A stretch of DNA of 64,000 nucleotides, from positions 620,001 to 684,000 of the forward strand of contig JASGJW010000003.1 in NCBI GenBank assembly GCA_047601145.1. Reading direction: 5' to 3'. Positions 28,362-43,408 of this stretch are shown one piece after another. Source of the DNA: UBA7672 sp047601145. GTDB taxonomy: Bacteria; Pseudomonadota; Alphaproteobacteria; Caulobacterales; Hyphomonadaceae. A program made the position numbers and the translations under genes. Within the stretch, counting starts at the first letter, position 1, and every line of letters begins with the position of its first letter. The notes below the pieces were generated by a model. That model was given only the letters and a program-made list of their open reading frames with translations. It was not told where the DNA came from and searched no databases.

Positions 28362-28389
28362 GCGAAGGCGGACTTTCGCCCGCCTTCGC
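28362..28389 (-). terminator. Terminator-like hairpin after rpoC
   Basis: A perfect ten-base-pair stem (GCGAAGGCGG against CCGCCTTCGC) with an eight-base loop lies 27 bases after the rpoC stop. The T-tract is poor (TGCGTTTGG on the minus strand), so it may be only a partial terminator or an RNA 3'-end stabilizer. Confidence 0.55.
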
Positions 28390-28415
28390 CGTGGTTCTGA
28401 TTGTAGAGGCCTGCC

Positions 28416-32567
<4,152 letters not shown>

Positions 32568-32594
32568 CCTGATTTAGTCTCCCTCTTGGGGTGA

Positions 32595-32618
32595 CCGTGG
32601 AGCCCTCGGGCCCCACGG
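32595..32618 (-). other. Hairpin in the rpoB-rpoC spacer
   Basis: As minus-strand RNA, CCGUGG-G-GCC / GGC-U-CCACGG pairs around a CGAG loop, again with a single G-U wobble that would be a mismatch on the plus strand. No U-tract follows. It probably affects mRNA processing or stability between rpoB and rpoC. Confidence 0.45.
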
Positions 32619-32652
32619 ATATTCATTGCGAAAGGCAGGCAGGCGTCGACGT

Positions 32653-36762
<4,110 letters not shown>

Positions 36763-36853
36763 CGCTTGGTCATCTCGTCTTTTGTGGGCCGCAGCCTCCA
36801 CCCCCAGGCCTGGGATGGCGCCGTTGGACCGTTAGTATCCGGTGCGCGACCGA

Positions 36854-36888
36854 CGGCGGGGCCAATCCTCAAGGGACAGGGCCCGCCG
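36854..36888 (-). promoter_or_regulatory. Long hairpin in the rplL-rpoB spacer
   Basis: The 196-base rplL-rpoB spacer has a stem of seven GC-rich pairs (36854-36860 with 36882-36888), then a one-base bulge and two more pairs around a 16-base loop. In E. coli the same spacer holds an attenuator and an RNase III site that set the L12 to beta ratio; a similar role is inferred. A CCCAGGCCTGGG palindrome lies nearer rpoB. Confidence 0.45.
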
Positions 36889-36958
36889 CCGTAACACTAA
36901 CTCAGTCGTCAACCCCCTCCCCTCGCGCAGAGGAGAGAGCTGCCGTGGCGTAGGTCGA

Positions 36959-37342
36959 TTACTTGATCTCGACCTTGGCGCCGGTTTCTTCGAGCTTCTT
37001 CTTGATGGTCTCGGCTTCTTCCTTGGTGACGCCTTCTTTGACGGCCTTCGGAGCAGCTTCGACGAGGTCTTTCGCTTCTTTCAGGCCGAGGCTCGGCACG
37101 ACTTCGCGAACGACTTTGATCACGTTGATCTTCTTGTCGCCGGCATCCTTGAGGATGACGGTGAACTCGGTCTGGGCTTCAGCAGCCGGGGCAGCAGCGC
37201 CGCCAGCGGCGGGGCCAGCAGCGACGGCGACCGGAGCAGCAGCCGAAACGCCCCACTTGTCTTCGAGCAGTTTGGCGAGTTCGGCGGCTTCGAGGACGGT
37301 CAGACCGGACAGGTCCTCGACGATTTTTTCCAGTTTCGACAT
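36959..37342 (-). CDS. rplL: 50S ribosomal protein L7/L12
   Basis: L7/L12 forms the flexible stalk that recruits GTPase factors. The 127-residue protein has the N-terminal dimerization helix (KLEKIVEDLSGLTVLEAAELAKLL), an Ala/Gly hinge, and the factor-binding domain (TEFTVILKDAGDKKINVIKVVRE, GLKEAKDLVEAAPK). It follows rplJ by 61 bases. Confidence 0.98.
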   Translation of the reverse strand: MSKLEKIVEDLSGLTVLEAAELAKLLEDKWGVSAAAPVAVAAGPAAGGAAAPAAEAQTEFTVILKDAGDKKINVIKVVREVVPSLGLKEAKDLVEAAPKAVKEGVTKEEAETIKKKLEETGAKVEIK

Positions 37343-37403
37343 TTCAGGTTTTCCTTGATGAGTTCGGGTGTGTGACTTCGAATTTCACGCTTGGGAGCAG
37401 GTC

Positions 37404-37919
37404 CTAGGCGGCGTCCTTGTTGGCGTAAGCGCCAACGACGCGGGCGAGTTGCGCAGCAGGGGCCGCAATGACGCCAGCGACCTTGGTCGCCGGAGCCTGA
37501 ATGAGGCCGATGATCTTGCCGCGGAGCTGATCCAGGGACGGCAGCGTGGCCAGAGCCTTGACGCCGTTCTGATCGAGCACCTGATCGCCCATGAGCGCGC
37601 CGATGAGAACGAGCTTTTCGTTCCCCTTGGCGTACTCCGCCACGACTTTCGAAGCCGCGACCGGATCGGGAGAGTGAGCGATGGCGACCGGACCAACGAA
37701 CATGTTGGCCGCGGCGTCTCCGCCTTTTCCGTCCAGTGCGATTTTCGCAAGCCGGTTCTTGATGACCTTCAGATTTGCGCCTTGGCCTTTCAGCTTGATG
37801 CGCAGATCCGTGAGCTCCGACACGGTCAATCCGGAATATTGCGTGACGACGATCACGCCGGCGTCGGCGAAGACCTTCTTGTAGGCCTCCAGCGCCACCG
37901 CTTTTCCAGCTTTATCCAT
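37404..37919 (-). CDS. rplJ: 50S ribosomal protein L10
   Basis: L10 is the base of the L7/L12 stalk. From the ATG at 37919 it has 171 residues, the normal length, starting MDKAGKAVALEAYKKVF; an 18-codon extension upstream lacks homology. VTQYSGLTVSELTDLR and NRLAKIALDG mark the rRNA-binding half, and the C-terminal helix AAQLARVVGAYANKD carries L12 dimers. In E. coli the L10-L12 complex represses its own leader; a long leader is present here as well. Confidence 0.96.
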   Translation of the reverse strand: MDKAGKAVALEAYKKVFADAGVIVVTQYSGLTVSELTDLRIKLKGQGANLKVIKNRLAKIALDGKGGDAAANMFVGPVAIAHSPDPVAASKVVAEYAKGNEKLVLIGALMGDQVLDQNGVKALATLPSLDQLRGKIIGLIQAPATKVAGVIAAPAAQLARVVGAYANKDAA

Positions 37920-38274
37920 ATGCGGTCTCCAGGTTGGACAACCGGACAATCCCGATCGCCCCAGGAAGCGCACGCAGGACCAGCGGCCGTTTCACCCTTC
38001 CTCCCGACCCGAAGCCATGAGAGGCTACCGGCCGGTCCGGAGAGAGCTCGTGGTCCGCATGACCAACGTGCCCCCGTCCCGAGGCGGAAACGAACTCAAG
38101 GGTGTCGTCGTTAGCGATCACGCCAACTACGCACCCTGTCCCGTCACACCCCGTCTCATGCAGGAAATTGAGGAGCAAAACCAGATAGTTAGCTGGTTTG
38201 TACGCCTTGCTCCACCTGCAATCTTGGACGAGAAACGGCAGGCCCGAATTAACGAATCTGCCGCTCAGGGGGGT
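37920..38274 (-). promoter_or_regulatory. Long untranslated leader of rplJ-rplL-rpoB-rpoC
   Basis: About 350 bases lie between the predicted transcription start and rplJ. A 125-codon open frame crosses it on the minus strand but shows no protein-like conservation and overlaps the rplJ start, so I treat it as non-coding. Its length agrees with L10 leaders that bind the L10-(L12) complex; I could not identify the kink-turn with confidence. Confidence 0.4.
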
Positions 38275-38303
38275 CGTATAGCCGCCCACCAGCTTTGTTG
38301 CAA
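38275..38303 (-). promoter_or_regulatory. Sigma-70-type promoter of rplJ-rplL-rpoB-rpoC
   Basis: Minus-strand TTGCAA (38298-38303) and TATACG (38275-38280) are 17 bases apart, just downstream of the TIR-protein stop. This gives the RNA polymerase genes a promoter independent of rplK-rplA, as expected from the intervening genes. Confidence 0.65.
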
Positions 38304-38426
38304 GCGGGCTCTTGCTTTTTCCTCAAATGCTGATCCGGCCCGCTAAAACAGCCGGAATTCGAGGTCGGAGTTATCCCTGAGGCTGGGGAAATGGGGAAAA
38401 CCACGCCCGGGTTCAAGCCGCCGGCC

Positions 38427-40460
38427 CTATCGCAATGCCATGCAAAGCGGGATGTCGCGTTCTTCGGGTGTGGCGCAGATGTCGGGCTGTGTCTTCGACT
38501 GTTTCCAGTAATCGACGTATCCAAGCTTCTGCATGAGCGGCAGGAAGCGAGGATCGGCGCGCATCGCGCGATTGGGCGGCAGGAACAGCGTCGGGAAATA
38601 GTTCCAGAAGAGCTGGGTCAGGTCCGGCCGGTCGGCGAGGGCGAAGGCGCGATCGAAATTGCCGAGATTGGCCTGCGCCATCATGTCGACGTGCGGGCTG
38701 TCGTATTTCATCAGGCAGCCATCGGCGCGCTTTGCCCCGGCCAGCCGGGTCTTTGCATCTTTCGCCTTCAGCGAGGCCGCGAGATCGCGATAGCAGGGGA
38801 CGAAGGTCGTAATGTCTTCCGGTGCGCGCTTGATCACGGCCTCAGGGTCGAGCGCATCCATGAAGATCGCGGAGACGAGCGTGACTTCCCAGTAGTAACT
38901 ATTCACTCGCCGGGACAGCGCCTCTTCGAAACCTTCCTTGGCCCCATACTGACCGGCGGCGACGCGGGTCAGCGGCAGGTAGTAGCGGTGCTGGGTTGTG
39001 TTGGGGTCGAGCTCGTACGCGGCCTGAACATAGAGGGCGGCATCCGTCGCCCGGCCGACCTGAAGCAGTGTTGCGCCAACCGTGCCCTTGGCGATCGCGT
39101 AGAAATACGCCTCGTGCGCCAGGGGCGGCCGGGCAAGATCCGCCTCGGCCTGCGGCAGCCAGTCCAGCGGCGGCCGGTCATGTGCGATGGCGACAGAGAT
39201 GCGCGCTTCGATCGTTGAATACGCGTTGGGCGCCAGGGCCTCTGCCCGGGCAAGCGCCGCATCGGCCTCCGCCAGCAAGGCTGGCCGCTGTGCTGCGGGT
39301 ACGTTCAGCATGGCATAGGTGATCGAGCTGGCCAGGCGGGCATGGGCCAACGCGCTGTCGGGATACCGCTTGATGATGTCGCGCAGGGGCGCGTTTTGCA
39401 CCGCGTTCGAACGGGTGCAGACGTCTCCGAACAGTGTCAGCGTTGCCGGGTCCGGCGCGGTGATACCGGAATTCCCGACATAGGCCACGACGCAGTTTGC
39501 GAAGGTCGCTGCGATCACGCTTGACGATGTTCCAGCGTAACGCGGGTCGTCGACCTTGGGCGTCGCTGATCCTTGCGCGATGGTGGTGCGGGTCGGCACG
39601 TCGACAAGCACGGCGGTTGTCCGCAGCTTGTCACCCTCGCGGGTGATGCTGCCTTCTAGCAGGAAGCGCGCCCCAAGCTTGGCGGCGCGGTCCAGTGTCG
39701 AGCCATCGCCGCTGTGTTCGATGTCGACGCGGTTGACCGCGTCGAGACGCGCGGACGACAGCGACCGGTAGCCCTCCTCGGTTGCGACGGCGGCGGCCTG
39801 CTTCGCGGCGGCGTCATCGCCAGACGTGTAGCCGAAGAAGGCGATACGGACGTTGCCCGCGGGCGATGCGCCCGTTACTGCGGCCTGAGAGGATGGCCCG
39901 CGTATCAGGAAGACCGCGCCGGCGATGACCGCCACGGCCATGGCGGCTGCTCCGGCAAGCACGGCGGGGCGCTTGAACCAAGGCGCTTTCGCTACGGGTT
40001 TTGGCATGGCCGGAGGCGGCTCGGTTGCGCCGAGGCTGAAGGCCGCGACCTGCGCGTCGGCGCCGCCCTTCACCAGCGCGGCGAGCTTGTCGGCGAGTTC
40101 GGCGAATCTCGCCTCGGTGTCTTCGTGAGCGTCGATCCAGTTGCGGCTGGCGAGTTCGTAAAGGAAGGCGCCGGAGGGCTTGATGTTCTCGATACGCACC
40201 GGGATCACGAGCTTCTTCGAGAACGTCGCCGCCGCGAGTTCCTTGGAGATGTCATCGCTCTCGGAGGCCACCTTCGAGAACAGCAGAACGAATATCTGCG
40301 CCTGTTCCAGCGCGTGAGCCGTCTTCTGCCGCCAGTCCTCGCCCGCGCCGACCAGAGCGTCATACCAGGCGTCTACCCCGCGCTGCTTCAGCAGCGCGTG
40401 CAGCAGGCGCGCTTTCGCCTGATCGGCGCGCCGATAGCTGATAAAAATCTCGCCTGCCAT
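38427..40460 (-). CDS. TIR-domain protein with membrane helix, TolB-N-like and TPR regions
   Basis: The 677-residue protein has four parts. Residues 4-115 form a TIR domain: EIFISYRRADQAKARLLHAL, then GVDAWYDALVGAGEDWRQ and IFVLLFSKVASESDDISKELAAA. Glu74 is at the place of the catalytic Glu of NAD-cleaving TIRs (inference). A Pro-rich linker and one transmembrane helix (about 166-187) follow. A region like the TolB-N/FlgO segment of many TPR signalling proteins comes next (LGARFLLEGSITREGDKLRTTAVLVD). The rest is TPR-like helices to the end. Thus TIR is cytoplasmic and TPR periplasmic. The start at 40460 is where TIR homology begins. It lies between rplA and rplJ, preceded by cinA. No partner nuclease, cyclase or defence gene is adjacent. 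Confidence 0.8.
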   Translation of the reverse strand: MAGEIFISYRRADQAKARLLHALLKQRGVDAWYDALVGAGEDWRQKTAHALEQAQIFVLLFSKVASESDDISKELAAATFSKKLVIPVRIENIKPSGAFLYELASRNWIDAHEDTEARFAELADKLAALVKGGADAQVAAFSLGATEPPPAMPKPVAKAPWFKRPAVLAGAAAMAVAVIAGAVFLIRGPSSQAAVTGASPAGNVRIAFFGYTSGDDAAAKQAAAVATEEGYRSLSSARLDAVNRVDIEHSGDGSTLDRAAKLGARFLLEGSITREGDKLRTTAVLVDVPTRTTIAQGSATPKVDDPRYAGTSSSVIAATFANCVVAYVGNSGITAPDPATLTLFGDVCTRSNAVQNAPLRDIIKRYPDSALAHARLASSITYAMLNVPAAQRPALLAEADAALARAEALAPNAYSTIEARISVAIAHDRPPLDWLPQAEADLARPPLAHEAYFYAIAKGTVGATLLQVGRATDAALYVQAAYELDPNTTQHRYYLPLTRVAAGQYGAKEGFEEALSRRVNSYYWEVTLVSAIFMDALDPEAVIKRAPEDITTFVPCYRDLAASLKAKDAKTRLAGAKRADGCLMKYDSPHVDMMAQANLGNFDRAFALADRPDLTQLFWNYFPTLFLPPNRAMRADPRFLPLMQKLGYVDYWKQSKTQPDICATPEERDIPLCMALR

Positions 40461-40568
40461 GATCGCCCTGCCCCGAACGGGGCTCACGACCCGCCATTGC
40501 AAGCTGCCCGGTTTTCCGGCCAGCATCAACGTGTTGGCCGTCAAATGCCGACGGAAAAGGCTGACAGA

Positions 40569-41075
40569 TCACACTTGCCGCTCTGCCATCTCCAACGCCT
40601 CGACCAGCAGCGCCAGTGCCGCCTCGGCAAAGCGCCACATGTTCTCGACCCGGTCCTCGAGCCCGGTCTCGAGCGTCCGCACGATGCGCACCGGTCCCGC
40701 CACCGCCATGCAGGTGTGCCCCGAGGCGTCGCCATAGCCATTGCCGCCCGGCCCCGCCGCGCCGGTTTCCGACAGGCCCCACGTCACCCCGCCATGGCGC
40801 AGACGGATCGCTTCAGCCAGCATCTCCGCATAGGGCTCGGAACTGGAGCGGATCCCCCTCGCCCGCATCTCGTCGATTGAGATGCCCGCAAGCCCGGTGA
40901 TCGACCGCTTCGAATAGGTGATGGCCCCGCCCGCAAAATACGCCGACGCCCCAGGCACGGCCAGCAGGCTCGCCGAGACCAGCCCGCCTGCCGACGTCTC
41001 GCCGACCGCGATCTTCTCACCACGCGCCTTCAGCAGCGCCCCCGCGCGCTCGCCCATTTTGTAAATATCGCGCAT
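40569..41075 (-). CDS. pncC: CinA C-terminal domain protein (nicotinamide-nucleotide amidase)
   Basis: The 168-residue protein is the stand-alone CinA C-terminal domain, a PncC-type amidase that converts NMN to nicotinic acid mononucleotide in NAD recycling. GEKIAVGETSAGGLVSASLLAVPGAS has the catalytic Ser/Thr region, FAGGAITYSKRSI and GLSETGAAGPGG follow the family. It starts at 41075 (MRDIYKMGE) after a GAGG; the longer frame enters the rplA terminator and is discarded. It lies between the rplKA terminator and the TIR gene. The juxtaposition of an NAD-salvage amidase and a possible NAD-cleaving TIR is suggestive only. Confidence 0.85.
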   Translation of the reverse strand: MRDIYKMGERAGALLKARGEKIAVGETSAGGLVSASLLAVPGASAYFAGGAITYSKRSITGLAGISIDEMRARGIRSSSEPYAEMLAEAIRLRHGGVTWGLSETGAAGPGGNGYGDASGHTCMAVAGPVRIVRTLETGLEDRVENMWRFAEAALALLVEALEMAERQV

Positions 41076-41128
41076 GCCCTGCCTCGTGTTCCCTCGGAGC
41101 AGTGTGCGCGTGCCACGCCAAAATGACA

Positions 41129-41156
41129 AAGGCCGACGGATCGCTCCGCCGGCCTT
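41129..41156 (-). terminator. Terminator hairpin after rplA
   Basis: Minus-strand RNA forms AAGGCCG-G-CGGA / UCCG-U-CGGCCUU, 12 pairs with one G-U wobble and a GCGA tetraloop, followed by UGUCAUUUUGG. It is 24 bases after the rplA stop and separates rplKA from cinA. Its shape is nearly the same as the tuf terminator. Confidence 0.7.
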
Positions 41157-41180
41157 CGCAATTCAACGGTCAGACGGGCC

Positions 41181-41885
41181 TTACTGGGCCGGCGTCTGCG
41201 CGATGTCCGAGACGTCGATCGAGATGCCCGGGCCCATCGTCGAAGAGATCGCGATCTTCTTGACGTAGGTGCCTTTCGCGCCCGACGGACGCGCGCGCAC
41301 GAGAGCGCCCACGAAAGCACGGACGTTCTTCTCGATGTCAGCTTCGGTGAACGAGGCCTTGCCGACGCCGGCCTGGATGATGCCGGTCTTCTCGGCGCGG
41401 AACTCGACCGAGCCGCCTTTGGCGTCCTTGACCGCCTGCGCGACGTTCGGGGTCACTGTGCCGACTTTCGGGTTCGGCATCATGCCCTTCGGGCCGAGCA
41501 CCTTACCGAGACGGCCGACGAGGCCCATCATGTCCGGCGTAGCGATGACGCGGTCGAAATCGACCTTGCCGCCGTTGACCGTTTCGAACAGGTCTTCCGC
41601 ACCAACGATGTCGGCGCCAGCGGCTTTCGCCTCTTCCGCCTTCTTGTCGCGAGCGAACACAGCGACGCGCACCGTGCGGCCCGTTCCGGCCGGCAGGTTG
41701 ACGACGCCGCGGACGTTCTGGTCCGCCTGTTTCGGATCGATGCCGAGGTTCACGGCGATCTCGATCGTCTCGTCGAACTTCGCTTTCGCGTTGCCCTTCA
41801 CGATCTTCACGGCGTCAGCAACCTTGTAGACCTTGGTCGGGTCGACGTTCTTGCGGATCGCGGTCGTACGTTTTCCGAGCGCCAT
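41181..41885 (-). CDS. rplA: 50S ribosomal protein L1
   Basis: L1 forms the mobile stalk at the E site and in E. coli represses rplKA. The 234-residue protein carries KFDETIEIAVNLGIDPKQADQNVRG, LPAGTGRTVRVAVFARD, GLVGRLGKVLGPKGMMPNPKVGTV, and the C-terminal ARPSGAKGTYVKKIAISSTMGPGI. It follows rplK by 4 bases and is followed by a terminator, not by rplJ. Confidence 0.98.
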   Translation of the reverse strand: MALGKRTTAIRKNVDPTKVYKVADAVKIVKGNAKAKFDETIEIAVNLGIDPKQADQNVRGVVNLPAGTGRTVRVAVFARDKKAEEAKAAGADIVGAEDLFETVNGGKVDFDRVIATPDMMGLVGRLGKVLGPKGMMPNPKVGTVTPNVAQAVKDAKGGSVEFRAEKTGIIQAGVGKASFTEADIEKNVRAFVGALVRARPSGAKGTYVKKIAISSTMGPGISIDVSDIAQTPAQ

Positions 41886-41889
41886 GTGA

Positions 41890-42321
41890 TTACGCCCCCG
41901 TCACTTGCAGGCCCATCGCACGGGCAGAGCCGGCGATGATTTTCGCGCCCTGGTCGATGTCGTTGGTATTCAGGTCTTTCAGCTTCTTCTTTGCGATCTC
42001 GCGGCACTGGTCCATCGTGACCGTACCGGCCGAGTCACGGCCGGGCAGCTTCGAGCCGGACTGGATCTTCGCTGCCTGCTTGAGCAGGTAGGAGGCCGGC
42101 GGCGTCTTGATCTCGAAGGTGAATGACTTGTCCTGGTAATACGTGATCACCACGGGAAGGGGCGTGCCCTTCTGTTCCTGCGCGGTGCGTGCGTTGAACG
42201 CCTTGCAGAATTCCATGATGTTGATGCCGCGCTGACCGAGAGCGGGGCCGATTGGCGGAGACGGGTTAGCGGCTCCGGCCGGGACCTGAAGCTTCAGGCT
42301 CCCGAGTAGTTTCTTCGCCAT
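41890..42321 (-). CDS. rplK: 50S ribosomal protein L11
   Basis: L11 is in the GTPase-associated centre and is needed for RelA activation. The 143-residue protein shows KLQVPAGAANPSPPIGPALGQRGINIMEFCKAFN-type N-terminal domain and the rRNA-binding C-terminal part (GTVTMDQCREIAKKKLKDLNT). It starts after a 126-base spacer following nusG. Confidence 0.98.
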   Translation of the reverse strand: MAKKLLGSLKLQVPAGAANPSPPIGPALGQRGINIMEFCKAFNARTAQEQKGTPLPVVITYYQDKSFTFEIKTPPASYLLKQAAKIQSGSKLPGRDSAGTVTMDQCREIAKKKLKDLNTNDIDQGAKIIAGSARAMGLQVTGA

Positions 42322-42354
42322 GTTTCCCTCACGAGCGAAATACGACCTTCAGAC

Positions 42355-42370
42355 TTCGGCGACTGCCGAA
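42355..42370 (-). promoter_or_regulatory. Small hairpin in the rplK leader
   Basis: Six pairs (TTCGGC/GCCGAA) with a four-base loop lie about 35 bases before rplK. Leaders of rplKA in other bacteria fold into a site that L1 binds in place of 23S rRNA; whether this is such a site cannot be settled by eye. Confidence 0.35.
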
Positions 42371-42422
42371 ACCCTCCAGCCTGGGAATGCGTGGTACGGC
42401 GGCTAACCTTCCACGCGCTTGC

Positions 42423-42438
42423 GGGGTGCATGCACCCC
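42423..42438 (-). other. 16-base palindrome after nusG
   Basis: A perfect GGGGTGCATGCACCCC palindrome lies 9 bases after the nusG stop. As RNA it gives six pairs around a CAUG loop. It could be a partial terminator between secE-nusG and rplKA or a protein site. No U-tract follows. Confidence 0.4.
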
Positions 42439-42447
42439 AGTCTGCGA

Positions 42448-42990
42448 TCAGACCTTCTCGACCTGACCGTAGTCCAGATCGACCGGGGTCGCCCGGCCGA
42501 AAATAGAAACTGTAACCTTGAGGCGGCCCGTGACCTCGTCGATCGAGTCCACTGCGCCTTCGAAAGAGGCGAACGGGCCTTCCGTAACCTTGACCTTCTC
42601 GCCGATCTCGAACTGCATTTTCGGGCGCGCGCGCTCGATCGTGCCGGACTCGACCTTGCCGAGAATGCGATCCACTTCCGCCTGCGGCACCGGCAGGGGC
42701 TTCTTGCCGCCCTCGGCGCCCAGGAAGCCGGTTACCTTCGGGGTGTTCTTGACGAGGTGGTAGGCCTCATCTGTCATCTTCATCTTCACGAGCACGTAGC
42801 CCGGCATATGGCGCCGCTCGACCGTGCGCTTGCGGCCGCGAACGACCTCAACGACTTCCTCGGTCGGGACTTCGATCTCTTCGATCAGTTCGTTGAGACC
42901 CTGCATCTCCGCCTGTTCGCGAATGGTCGAAGCGACCTTCTTCTCGAAGTTCGAATAGGCGTGAACGATATACCAGCGTCCGTCAGCCAT
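42448..42990 (-). CDS. nusG: Transcription elongation factor NusG
   Basis: NusG binds RNA polymerase beta' and couples it to Rho or to S10. From the ATG at 42990 (MADGRWYIVHAYSNFEKKV) it has 180 residues; the nine upstream codons are not conserved. RRHMPGYVLVKMKMTDEAY belongs to the NGN domain and TEGPFASFEGAVDSIDEVTGRL-like residues to the C-terminal KOW. It begins 5 bases after secE. Confidence 0.97.
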   Translation of the reverse strand: MADGRWYIVHAYSNFEKKVASTIREQAEMQGLNELIEEIEVPTEEVVEVVRGRKRTVERRHMPGYVLVKMKMTDEAYHLVKNTPKVTGFLGAEGGKKPLPVPQAEVDRILGKVESGTIERARPKMQFEIGEKVKVTEGPFASFEGAVDSIDEVTGRLKVTVSIFGRATPVDLDYGQVEKV

Positions 42991-42995
42991 CAGTG

Positions 42996-43235
42996 CTAAA
43001 TCCCCGTCGCGCCCCATACGCCCAGCTTCACCAGGTTGTCCGTGGCATAGAAGAAAATCGCCGCCACAACGACCATGATCACGACCATGAGCGAGGCGAC
43101 CTGGGTCTCGCGGAAAGTCGTCCAGGTCACCTTGCGGGCTTCCTGCTGCACCTGCTTCAGGAACGTGATCGGTCCAACCCGTTTTTTTGGCGGGGCGGCG
43201 GCAGTCGTCTCGGAAGTTCCGGTTGGCGTTTTCAT
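42996..43235 (-). CDS. secE: Preprotein translocase subunit SecE
   Basis: SecE clamps the SecY channel. This is the short, single-helix form of 79 residues: a Thr/Ala-rich start, the conserved cytoplasmic helix GPITFLKQVQQEARKVTWTTFRE, and one transmembrane helix (VASLMVVIMVVVAAIFFYA). Its partner secY lies in the spc part of the window. It opens the secE-nusG-rplK-rplA run. No tRNA-Trp gene lies upstream, unlike many bacteria. Confidence 0.96.
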   Translation of the reverse strand: MKTPTGTSETTAAAPPKKRVGPITFLKQVQQEARKVTWTTFRETQVASLMVVIMVVVAAIFFYATDNLVKLGVWGATGI

Positions 43236-43335
43236 GACATTCTGGGGTTTGAGCGGGACCGTCTAAGCCAAAGGGGCCTTGCAGTCCATGGGTTTTGTGG
43301 AACGCGGCAAACAGTCAGCGGTGGATAGGGATTTG

Positions 43336-43371
43336 GGCCCGGAATCCCCGATTTTAAGGGGTTTCCGGGCC
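43336..43371 (-). terminator. Hairpin after secD
   Basis: Nine pairs (GGCCCGGAA/TTCCGGGCC), one A-A mismatch on the minus strand, then four more pairs (CCCC/GGGG) around an eight-base loop form a strong hairpin 37 bases after secD. There is no T-tract. It separates secD from secE; the rest of this 173-base gap must hold the secE promoter, but I found no convincing -35/-10 pair. Confidence 0.5.
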
Positions 43372-43408
43372 ACAGCCGCCCGGTTGCCCCGGCTTGTTCA
43401 CCAATTCC

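Noticed and set aside
36763..36801. Upstream extension of rpoB
   Set aside because: The thirteen extra residues are not conserved and the ATG at 36762 begins the family homology.
36821..36835. CCCAGGCCTGGG palindrome near rpoB as an operator
   Set aside because: Single occurrence in a GC-rich spacer; most likely part of mRNA folding or chance.
37912..38289. A 125-codon frame across the rplJ leader
   Set aside because: It overlaps the rplJ start, begins at the promoter -10 region and has no protein-like features.
43236..43408. tRNA-Trp gene before secE
   Set aside because: A tRNA often lies here in bacteria, but no cloverleaf or TPsiC arm is found.
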